Shown one piece after another: positions 7,142 through 12,726 of a DNA stretch of 12,726 nucleotides; within the stretch, counting starts at the first letter, position 1; every line of letters begins with the position of its first letter. Source of the stretch: Pseudomonadota bacterium (GTDB lineage Bacteria > Pseudomonadota > Gammaproteobacteria > Burkholderiales > Thiobacillaceae). The notes under the pieces are model-generated. The model made no database searches. It was not told the DNA's origin and saw only the letters and a program-made list of their open reading frames with translations. Both the position numbers and the translations under genes were made by a program. The stretch is taken from the NCBI GenBank assembly GCA_021847385.1, contig JAJZTV010000033.1:1-12726 (forward strand), read 5' to 3'.

Positions 7142-7174
7142 CCCCCTCACCCCTACCCTCTCCCGGTGGGAGAG
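7142..7174. repeat. Intergenic hairpin repeat (CTCTCCC-GGT-GGGAGAG)
   Basis: In the 128-bp serC-serA gap lies a C-rich run (CCCCCTCACCCCTACC) followed by a perfect 7-bp stem, CTCTCCC and GGGAGAG, with loop GGT (7158-7174). The motif CCCTCACCCC..CCCTCTCCC..GGGAGAG is a familiar dispersed intergenic repeat of beta- and gammaproteobacteria (recollection, not searched). On the transcribed strand no U-tract follows, so it is not an intrinsic terminator, though it could stabilise or attenuate the transcript. A second small hairpin, GTCGC-TGC-GCGAC, lies at 7204-7216, just past the serC stop. Confidence 0.55.
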
Positions 7175-7223
7175 CACCCTGAAGGGCATAAAGGGGACGC
7201 GGTGTCGCTGCGCGACGATGGAT

Positions 7224-8306
7224 TTAGCCATGGCTCTTTTCGAAACTCTTCATGTACTCGGCCAGCAACTGCACGCCTTCGATCGGCATCGCGTTGTAGA
7301 TCGAGGCACGCATGCCGCCGACCGAACGGTGGCCCTTGAGCTGCAGCAGGCCGTGCGCCTTGGCCCCCTTCAAGAACGCCTCGTCGAGCGCGGCATCCTT
7401 CAGGGTGAACGGCACGTTCATCAGCGAGCGGTTGTCCCTGGCCGTCGGGCAGTGGTAGAAGTCGGTGCCATCGAGACAGTCGTAGAGCACAGAGGCCTTG
7501 GCCAGGTTGTGCTGTTCCATCGCCTTCAGGCCGCCTTTTTCCTTGAGCCACTTGAACACCAGCCCGGCCACATAGATGCCGTAGGTCGGCGGCGTGTTGT
7601 ACATCGACTCGTTGTCGGCGTGGATCTTGTAGTCGAACATGGTCGGGGTGCCGGCCACGGTCTCGCCGATCAGATCCTCGCGCACGATGACGATGGTCAG
7701 GCCGGCCGGGCCGATGTTCTTTTGGGCGCCGGCATAGATCAGGCCGAACTTCGATACGTCCATCGGGCGCGACAGGATGTTGGACGACATGTCGGCCACC
7801 AGCGGCACATTGCCGGTCTCCGGGGTCCAGAAGATCTCGACGCCGCCGATGGTCTCGTTCGGCGTGTAGTGGACGTAGGCCGCATCCTGGTCCAGCTTCC
7901 ATTGGTCCTGGGTCGGGGCGTAGCTGAAGTTCTTGTCCTCACTCGAGGCGACGACGTTGACCGCGCCATAGCGCTTGGCCTCTTTGATCGCCTTCTTCGA
8001 CCACTCGCCGGTGTTCAGATAGTCGGCGCTCTTTTTGCCGCGCAGCAGGTTCATCGGCACCATGGCGAACTGGCTGGACGCGCCGCCTTGCAGGAACAGC
8101 ACCTTGTAGTTCGCGGGGATGCCCATCAGTTCGCGCAGGTCGGCCTCGGCCTGGGCGGCGATGCCCATGAACTCCTTGCCGCGATGGCTCATCTCCATCA
8201 CCGACATGCCACAGCCCTGCCAGTTGACCAGCTCTTCCTGGGCCTGTTCCAACACTTCACGGGGCAGCACGGCAGGGCCGGCGCTGAAGTTATAGATACG
8301 TTCCAT
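7224..8306 (-). CDS. serC: Phosphoserine aminotransferase
   Basis: PLP-dependent transfer of the amino group from glutamate to 3-phosphohydroxypyruvate, giving phosphoserine; SerC can also act in pyridoxal phosphate synthesis. The 360-residue length and the sequence match the family: NFSAGPAVLP (6-15), MEMSHRGKEF (38-47), FLQGGASSQF (71-80), the PLP lysine in YAGAQKNIGPAGL (K196), YNTPPTYGIY (236-245) and GHRSVGGMRASIYN (325-338). The frame is open further upstream, but ATG 8306 was chosen because it begins the conserved N-terminus, has AGGAAG about 10 nt upstream, and leaves 31 bp after the carbonic anhydrase gene instead of overlapping it. It is the first gene of the serine/aromatic block. 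In many relatives gyrA sits upstream; here it does not. Confidence 0.97.
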   Translation of the reverse strand: MERIYNFSAGPAVLPREVLEQAQEELVNWQGCGMSVMEMSHRGKEFMGIAAQAEADLRELMGIPANYKVLFLQGGASSQFAMVPMNLLRGKKSADYLNTGEWSKKAIKEAKRYGAVNVVASSEDKNFSYAPTQDQWKLDQDAAYVHYTPNETIGGVEIFWTPETGNVPLVADMSSNILSRPMDVSKFGLIYAGAQKNIGPAGLTIVIVREDLIGETVAGTPTMFDYKIHADNESMYNTPPTYGIYVAGLVFKWLKEKGGLKAMEQHNLAKASVLYDCLDGTDFYHCPTARDNRSLMNVPFTLKDAALDEAFLKGAKAHGLLQLKGHRSVGGMRASIYNAMPIEGVQLLAEYMKSFEKSHG

Positions 8307-8337
8307 AGTGCGCTTTCTTCCTGGTTCGGTTGATGAC

Positions 8338-9132
8338 TTAGTAAGGGCGCCGGCTGCGGGCAGACGCTTGCTCGGTGGCCTGCACGACTTCAAGCTGGGC
8401 CAGTTTCTTCGGATCGGTTTCACCGTTGACGTTGATAATGGCCAACTTGCCTTGGCCTTGTTTCAAGTCGTCGCGGAAATCATAGACCGCGCCGATGATG
8501 GTCAGCTCGCCGCTGATCACCTTCTCCTCGAACTTAGCCATCGCATATTTGACTTGGTTGTGCACGTTCAGTACGACGCTGCCGATACCGCCTTCGCCCT
8601 TAGGAATCTGGATGCTGCTCAGCTCATTCTTGATCGGCCCGGATTCCTGGCTGAAGTCTGCCGAGGCCGCCTTGATCGCACCGCAGGCCGAATGGCCGAC
8701 GATTAGCAACACCGGCGTATGCAGATGGTCGACGCCATACTCGACCGAGCCTTCGGCCGTGCTGATTTGGTTGCCGATATTACGCACCACGAACAAATCG
8801 TTGTCGGGCGAGGCATCGAAAGCATGAGCATGGACGCGGGAATCGGCGCAGGTGATCACCGTCGCCCGCGGATGCTGGCCATCGACGAAGGGCTTGAAGT
8901 AGTTGGCCTTGTGCGTGCGCATGAAGGTGCGGTTGTCTTGGCCGATGTTCTGCATCACGGCCTTAGTATCCGCATTGAGATGCTTGGGCCCCAGGTTGGA
9001 TGCATATTCGCGCAGTACTTCCTTGACCATTGCACGAATGCGCTCATTGTCGGCATCGGCCTTGCCTGGCATGTCGGCCGCCCAGACCTGCGCCGCCAAC
9101 AGCCACAATACTGCCCATATCCCCTTCTTCAT
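8338..9132 (-). CDS. Secreted (periplasmic) beta-class carbonic anhydrase
   Basis: Zinc enzyme that interconverts CO2 and bicarbonate. Beta-class hallmarks are CADSRV (95-100, zinc ligand C95 and the D97/R99 pair), VVRNIGN (115-121), EGSVEYGVDHL and GHSACGA (146-152, ligands H147 and C150). The chosen ATG at 9132 has AGGGG about 6 nt upstream and yields 264 residues beginning MKKGIWAVLWLLAAQVWA, a clear Sec signal peptide with likely cleavage after VWA (18) or the next alanine. A TTG 54 bp further upstream would bury the signal and was rejected. An export signal places the enzyme in the periplasm, where it could supply bicarbonate or buffer CO2. It sits 31 bp before serC and 80 bp after the UbiB-like gene; a TAAAAT stretch in that gap is a possible -10 element without a good -35. 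Confidence 0.93.
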   Translation of the reverse strand: MKKGIWAVLWLLAAQVWAADMPGKADADNERIRAMVKEVLREYASNLGPKHLNADTKAVMQNIGQDNRTFMRTHKANYFKPFVDGQHPRATVITCADSRVHAHAFDASPDNDLFVVRNIGNQISTAEGSVEYGVDHLHTPVLLIVGHSACGAIKAASADFSQESGPIKNELSSIQIPKGEGGIGSVVLNVHNQVKYAMAKFEEKVISGELTIIGAVYDFRDDLKQGQGKLAIINVNGETDPKKLAQLEVVQATEQASARSRRPY

Positions 9133-9212
9133 GCGTTCCCCTTTCCGGCCAATGGCCCTAGCCGCAAGAAAGGGCATTTTAACCAAAACCCGTGTGCCGC
9201 GCCTGCTGCGGT

Positions 9213-10886
9213 TCAGTCTTTGCCGGAACGCCAGATGGCAAAGAGTATCCAGACGCTGTTGGCGAAAGCGAGAAAGAAGCCCAGTTGTCCAAGAAAACTC
9301 AGGCTGGCCGGGGCATTGGGCACGGTCATGATGATGCTCGAACCGATCACCAGGGAGGCGGTCAGGATGCCCATGGTCAAGCGGTTGGCTGCATGGTTGA
9401 GCTGGTGGCCGAAATGATCCAGGCGCTTGAGGTCGAGATCGACCCGGAAATGTCCGCGCCGGGCCTTGCGGAATAGATGCGCCAAATCCCTGGGCAGGCC
9501 GGTGACGATCTCCATCATTTCACGCAGGCCGTGCCGCGCGCGCCCCATCAAGGCCTCCGGCGTATAGCGCCGCTCGACCATCGCCTGCAGGAACGGTTCC
9601 AGCCGATCGACCATATGGAAATCCGGGTCCAACTGGCGCCCCAGCCCCTCCAGCGTGATCAAGGCCTTGAACATCAAGGTCAGGTCGGGTGGCAGCGATA
9701 GATTGTTGTCGCGCATCACCGCGGTGACCTCGGACAGCAAGGGACCGATCTGGATGTCCTTGAGCGACAGATTGTCATAGCCGAACATCAATTCGGATAT
9801 GTCATAGCCGAGCCGGTCCTCGTTGATGTCGACATCGCCGGCCCACTGGCTGAGCACATTGGCCAAGCCCTCCTCGTCCTTGAACACCAGGGCCTTGAGA
9901 AAGTCGACCAACTGTTCACGCCGCCGATCGGTCAAACGTCCGACCATGCCGAAGTCGATCATGCCCACGACATTGCCCGGCAGAAACACCACGTTGCCCG
10001 GGTGCGGGTCGGCATGGAAATAACCGTCGAGCAAGATCATCTTGAGCACGGCATTGCCGCCGCGTTCGGCCAGCAACGTCAAATCCAGCCCCGCCTCGCG
10101 CGCCTCCGCCAGACGGTTGGCCGGGATGCCGATCAGTTCTTCCTGCACGTTGACCATCTCGCTGCAATAGTCCCAGTAGACACGCGGGATGCGGACAGCC
10201 GGGTCGGCCGCGAAGTTGTGCGCGAACTTGTCGATATTGCGCGCCTCCTTGATCAGGTCGAGCTCGCGCATCAAGGATCGGCGCAATTGAAAGACGATGT
10301 CGAGCGGATGGTAGCGGCGCGACTCGGGCATCTCCAGTTCGATCAAACGCGCGAAATGGCCGAGGATGCGTAGGTCGGCCTCGATCTTGGGCACGATGCC
10401 CGGCCGGCGCACCTTCACCACGACCCGGCTGCCGTCCTTCAGCACCGCCCGATGTACCTGGGCGATCGAGGCCGCGGCAAAGGCCTCCTCGTCGAAGGAT
10501 TCGAACACCTCGGCCAGAGGCGCCCCCAAGGCCCGTTCCAAATCAAGCCGGATGTCGGCGAACGGCACCGCCGGCACCCGGCTATGCAGCTGCTCGAATT
10601 CGGCGATCCACGCCGGCGGAAACACATCGACCCGCGTCGCCAGAATCTGGCCGAGCTTGACGAAGGTCGGGCCCAATTCCGTCAATGCCAGACGAATACG
10701 CACCGGCAGGTCGAGTTGGCTGATATCGCTGGCCGACTGCCAATGCAGCAGGCGCCCCGCGCGCTCCAAGATATGGCTCAGGCCGAGGATGCGCACCATA
10801 TCGCCCCAACCGTAGCGGATCAGAACGGTGGCAATGTCGTGCAGGCGCGGCAGATCCCGCACCACCGAAAGCGTCTCCCGCAGCAT
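9213..10886 (-). CDS. UbiB/AarF (ABC1) family atypical kinase, membrane anchored
   Basis: Member of the ABC1/ADCK/UbiB protein-kinase-like family, which supports ubiquinone synthesis or lipid handling through ATPase activity. The 557 residues contain KLGQ (77-80), the alanine-rich loop AAAS (137-140), VVVKVRRPG with the ATP lysine (about K158), MRELD (ExD, 206-210), HADPHPGN (291-298) and MIDFG (309-313), all hallmark motifs in order. Two C-terminal hydrophobic segments (about 504-521 and 530-552) should anchor it in the inner membrane, as in E. coli UbiB. It is not next to ubiE or ubiJ, so it may be a paralogue rather than the ubiquinone-specific UbiB; I leave the symbol blank. The ATG at 10886 lacks a Shine-Dalgarno and starts 5 bp after the upstream gene, suggesting coupled translation. 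Confidence 0.92.
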   Translation of the reverse strand: MLRETLSVVRDLPRLHDIATVLIRYGWGDMVRILGLSHILERAGRLLHWQSASDISQLDLPVRIRLALTELGPTFVKLGQILATRVDVFPPAWIAEFEQLHSRVPAVPFADIRLDLERALGAPLAEVFESFDEEAFAAASIAQVHRAVLKDGSRVVVKVRRPGIVPKIEADLRILGHFARLIELEMPESRRYHPLDIVFQLRRSLMRELDLIKEARNIDKFAHNFAADPAVRIPRVYWDYCSEMVNVQEELIGIPANRLAEAREAGLDLTLLAERGGNAVLKMILLDGYFHADPHPGNVVFLPGNVVGMIDFGMVGRLTDRRREQLVDFLKALVFKDEEGLANVLSQWAGDVDINEDRLGYDISELMFGYDNLSLKDIQIGPLLSEVTAVMRDNNLSLPPDLTLMFKALITLEGLGRQLDPDFHMVDRLEPFLQAMVERRYTPEALMGRARHGLREMMEIVTGLPRDLAHLFRKARRGHFRVDLDLKRLDHFGHQLNHAANRLTMGILTASLVIGSSIIMTVPNAPASLSFLGQLGFFLAFANSVWILFAIWRSGKD

Positions 10887-10891
10887 TCGGT

Positions 10892-11530
10892 TTAGCGGGT
10901 CTTGGCGTCGATCGCGTCGGCCAAGCCGCGCAAGATACCCGAGGTCACCGCGGCCAAGCGGCCGCTGGCCTCCCGCACGGTCTGCCCCGCCTCGCTGGCG
11001 GCACCTGCGCCGGCAGCCGCGAGTTTGCCCTTCAATACGTCCAGCATATCGCGCACCTGGGTACCGGTGTCGGTGCCGTTATGCGACAAATGCTCGCGCA
11101 GGCGATCGAATTCGCCTTTCAGGGCGCCCTGCGTCTTCTCGCCGGTCTGTTTGAGCAGGTCCATCAGGTCGGCCTCCATGCGCCGTAGGGCGTCGCGGGC
11201 CTCGTTCAGATCCTGTTCGGAAAATTGCCGGCCCTGCCCGGCCGCTTCCTCGATCGCCATACGCATCGCATAGGTCGATCTGGCGATGGCCTGATCCAGA
11301 CCGCCCACCGCTTCTTTCAGCGCGTCGCCTGTCTGTCCCGCGCGTTGGGCAAGGCCGGTGCCCAAGCCTGCCATCGCAGCCTGCATGACCGAGTGGATCG
11401 CCTTCGGATCGGCCTCGCGCTTGAGGATGGCATCGGTCACCAACTGCCTCACCCTGGTACGTAGATCGTCGTCGCGACTGGCGGCCTCGCGTACCGGTTC
11501 CATGACGTCTTGCGGATTTTCCGTGCTCAT
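10892..11530 (-). CDS. Alanine-rich helical protein, phasin-like (possibly DUF6781)
   Basis: I do not recognise a defined function. The 212-residue product is rich in Ala, Glu, Arg and Gln, has no signal peptide or membrane segment, and looks almost entirely helical with coiled-coil character (about 20-150), followed by a Gly/Ala stretch (170-182) and a final amphipathic helix. This composition recalls phasins and other surface-coating helical proteins; I believe it fits DUF6781, but that is memory only. The start was set at the second of two adjacent ATGs, 6 nt after AAGGAG; the first ATG or a GTG at 11548 are alternatives. It is 5 bp upstream of the UbiB/AarF gene, so the two probably work together, perhaps at a lipid surface (inference). 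Confidence 0.8.
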   Translation of the reverse strand: MSTENPQDVMEPVREAASRDDDLRTRVRQLVTDAILKREADPKAIHSVMQAAMAGLGTGLAQRAGQTGDALKEAVGGLDQAIARSTYAMRMAIEEAAGQGRQFSEQDLNEARDALRRMEADLMDLLKQTGEKTQGALKGEFDRLREHLSHNGTDTGTQVRDMLDVLKGKLAAAGAGAASEAGQTVREASGRLAAVTSGILRGLADAIDAKTR

Positions 11531-11553
11531 CATCGGCTCCTTTCCCACTCTGA

Positions 11554-11567
11554 GTATCGTCTGATAC
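11554..11567. promoter_or_regulatory. Inverted repeat in divergent promoter region
   Basis: GTATC-GTCT-GATAC is a perfect 5+5 inverted repeat in the roughly 100-bp gap between the divergent helical-protein and NlpC/P60 genes, 23 bp upstream of the helical protein's ATG. Its position would suit an operator or a small leader hairpin. No convincing -35/-10 pair was found for either direction, so the role is open. Confidence 0.3.
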
Positions 11568-11632
11568 CTTCAATAGTAGACAAGCCGCGTTCGTGCTGGC
11601 CTAATGTGGCCGTTTCCAGCCATCGGATCGCC

Positions 11633-12109
11633 ATGCGACGCCTTGCGCCTGTCATCCTTTCGTGTGCCACCTTACTGCTCACGGCCCCAAGCCTAGCAGA
11701 AGATGGGCTCGCCGATGGCATCAAGGAAAAAGCGAAGCCGCTGCTCTATGCCCTGAGCCTGCTCGGCACGCCCTATAAATTCGGCGGCACCAACCCGGAA
11801 AAGGGCCTCGATTGCAGCGGTTTCGTCCGCCAGGTCTATAAACAATCCGCCGAGCTCAGCCTGCCGCATAACGCAAAGGCGATGAGCCAAACCGGCGAGA
11901 CCATCAACAAAGACGAGCTCAAACCGGGCGACCTCGTATTCTTCAATACCCTGAAGCGGCCGTTCTCCCACGTCGGCATCTATGCCGGTGAAGGCAAGTT
12001 CGTGCATGCCAGCAGCCGAGGCGAAAAGGAGGTCACCATCTCCAGCATGAACGACAGCTATTGGGCCAAGCGCTTCAGCGGTGCCCGCCGCCTGCCTGCG
12101 GCAGAATAA
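11633..12109 (+). CDS. Secreted NlpC/P60 family cysteine peptidase
   Basis: Cell-wall peptidase of the C40 (NlpC/P60) family, which cleaves stem peptides of peptidoglycan in the periplasm, like E. coli Spr/MepS. From ATG 11633 it has 158 residues: a Sec signal peptide (MRRLAPVILSCATLLLTAPSLA, cleavage near SLA|ED) and one catalytic domain. Visible are LGTPYKFGGTNPEKGLDCSGFV with nucleophile C61, FSHVGIYAG with H113, and FVHASSRG with H125, the expected Cys-His-His set. The frame stays open upstream to 11510, but that would add 41 unrelated residues before the signal and run into the divergent gene. It is the only clear plus-strand gene here, and its stop is 23 bp from the convergent membrane-protein gene. 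Confidence 0.92.
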   Translation: MRRLAPVILSCATLLLTAPSLAEDGLADGIKEKAKPLLYALSLLGTPYKFGGTNPEKGLDCSGFVRQVYKQSAELSLPHNAKAMSQTGETINKDELKPGDLVFFNTLKRPFSHVGIYAGEGKFVHASSRGEKEVTISSMNDSYWAKRFSGARRLPAAE

Positions 12110-12132
12110 GCCCTGTCCGCGCAACACCCCGC

Positions 12133-12606
12133 TTAGCGAGCGCTAGACCAGTTCAAACCCAGCCGGGCCATCATCCGCCGGCGACTGACCGGGGTGTGCG
12201 CGGCCAAGATCAGGGGGAGCCCCAGGCCACACAGCCAATGCAGCCTGGACAACCAATCCTGGTTTGCCTCGTTGGCGAAATACCACAAGGCATAACCGGT
12301 CAGCACCAGCCAGACACACACCGCCACCATAAGCAGACCGCCCGCACGGTTCCTGGCCCGTGCCCAGGCTAGTTTCATATGGACCGGTACCAGGCTACCG
12401 AGCACGGTCAGCACGATCATCGCCAACAGGCCATGCAGACGCAACGACCAAGGCTCCAGCCAATGCGGGCGCGGCCCGAAATCACCCTCGGTAGCCAGGT
12501 AGTAATGAAGCAGCAGCCATGCGACACCGCTGAGCCAAAGCGCCGAGAATGCCAACGACACGGCCTTGCGTTGCCAGGCCGGCAAACGGATCACGCATCT
12601 AGACAC
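12133..12606 (-). CDS. Small four-helix membrane protein with paired histidines
   Basis: Unrecognised inner-membrane protein. Starting at GTG 12606 it has 157 residues and four hydrophobic helices (about 16-37, 58-80, 90-111 and 121-139), ending in a basic tail (SRRRMMAR). Histidines lie at both ends of helix 2 (H58, H76) and helix 4 (H123, H137), a pattern that could ligate heme b as in small cytochrome-b561-like or DUF4405-like proteins; this is inference. The start was chosen because AAGGAAGG lies 9 nt upstream. The frame stays open to 12720, but the extra 38 residues are Cys- and Arg-rich, contain no hydrophobic segment and look non-coding. The Shine-Dalgarno sits in the loop of a small hairpin (GAAAG-GAAGG-CTTTC). 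It converges with the NlpC/P60 gene with no terminator visible between them. Confidence 0.72.
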   Translation of the reverse strand: MSRCVIRLPAWQRKAVSLAFSALWLSGVAWLLLHYYLATEGDFGPRPHWLEPWSLRLHGLLAMIVLTVLGSLVPVHMKLAWARARNRAGGLLMVAVCVWLVLTGYALWYFANEANQDWLSRLHWLCGLGLPLILAAHTPVSRRRMMARLGLNWSSAR

Positions 12607-12726
12607 GCCGGAAAGCCTTCCTTTCAAGCGAGCACGGCTCCTGCTGGGCGCTACCCGACAACCACAACGGCATGACGGCGGCACCCTCATCAGACCGCAA
12701 CAGGCAGGCATGCGCGCCACAAGATC
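12607..12726. other. Right-edge stretch without recognisable gene
   Basis: These 120 bp upstream of the membrane-protein start contain its ribosome binding site and otherwise nothing I can identify. The minus-strand frame is open but has Cys/Arg-rich, protein-unlike content; a promoter may lie here or beyond the window. Confidence 0.4.

Noticed and set aside
1370..8333. Several long open frames (290-500 codons) on the plus strand opposite aroA, tyrA, hisC, serA and serC
   Set aside because: They lie antisense to genes with full, recognisable domains; their products are His/Gly/Asp/Gln-rich low-complexity sequence of the kind produced by high-GC codon bias, with no family motifs.
9133..9212. 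Terminator for the UbiB-like gene in the 80-bp gap (CCGC-AGCAGGC-GCGG on the minus strand)
   Set aside because: The stem is only 4 bp with a 7-nt loop, and the downstream run GGGTTTTGGTT is separated from it and broken; too weak to annotate.
11633..11680. Lipoprotein signal in the NlpC/P60 protein (ILSC)
   Set aside because: The cysteine is residue 11, before the end of the hydrophobic core, and the -2 residue is Leu; a signal peptidase I site after SLA fits better.
12607..12720. N-terminal extension of the membrane protein (38 residues, Cys/Arg-rich)
   Set aside because: No conserved-looking or hydrophobic content, and a strong Shine-Dalgarno sits exactly before the internal GTG at 12606.

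Overview
The window is GC-rich chromosomal DNA, most likely from a betaproteobacterium. The protein sequences and the gene order serC-(serA)-pheA-hisC-tyrA-aroA-cmk-rpsA fit that group, as does a separate (unfused) tyrA and aroA. I cannot name the genus. Nearly everything is on the minus strand, so the genes read from right to left. It is mostly core biosynthesis. I found no phage, transposase, CRISPR, rRNA or tRNA, and no convincing new multi-gene system.

In transcription order: at 12133-12606 lies a small four-helix membrane protein (minus strand), convergent with a secreted NlpC/P60 peptidase (11633-12109, plus strand). A divergent gap of about 100 bp separates the peptidase from an alanine-rich helical protein (10892-11530), which sits 5 bp upstream of a UbiB/AarF-type atypical kinase (9213-10886). 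Next come a secreted beta-class carbonic anhydrase (8338-9132), serC (7224-8306), serA (5923-7095), pheA (4858-5922), hisC (3606-4694), tyrA (2743-3609), aroA (1454-2746), cmk (748-1434) and the 5' two-thirds of the first half of rpsA (1-681, running off the window edge).

The central block is the known aromatic/serine supra-operon. SerA and SerC make phosphoserine from 3-phosphoglycerate. AroA makes the chorismate precursor EPSP. PheA turns chorismate into phenylpyruvate, TyrA oxidises prephenate (or arogenate), and HisC is the likely transaminase. Cmk and ribosomal protein S1 follow, as in many proteobacteria. Junctions are very tight (serA/pheA abut; hisC/tyrA and tyrA/aroA overlap by 4 bp), with three exceptions. 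A 129-bp element with 13-bp perfect terminal inverted repeats fills pheA-hisC. A hairpin repeat of the CTCTCCC/GGGAGAG kind lies in serC-serA. A terminator-like hairpin plus a separate GNRA-loop hairpin lies in cmk-rpsA.

Points worth a second look are the pheA-hisC element, a serine at AroA position 101 (the residue whose Pro-to-Ser change gave glyphosate tolerance in Salmonella AroA), an asparagine where SerA enzymes normally carry the catalytic glutamate, and a TyrA cofactor loop that looks NADP-type.
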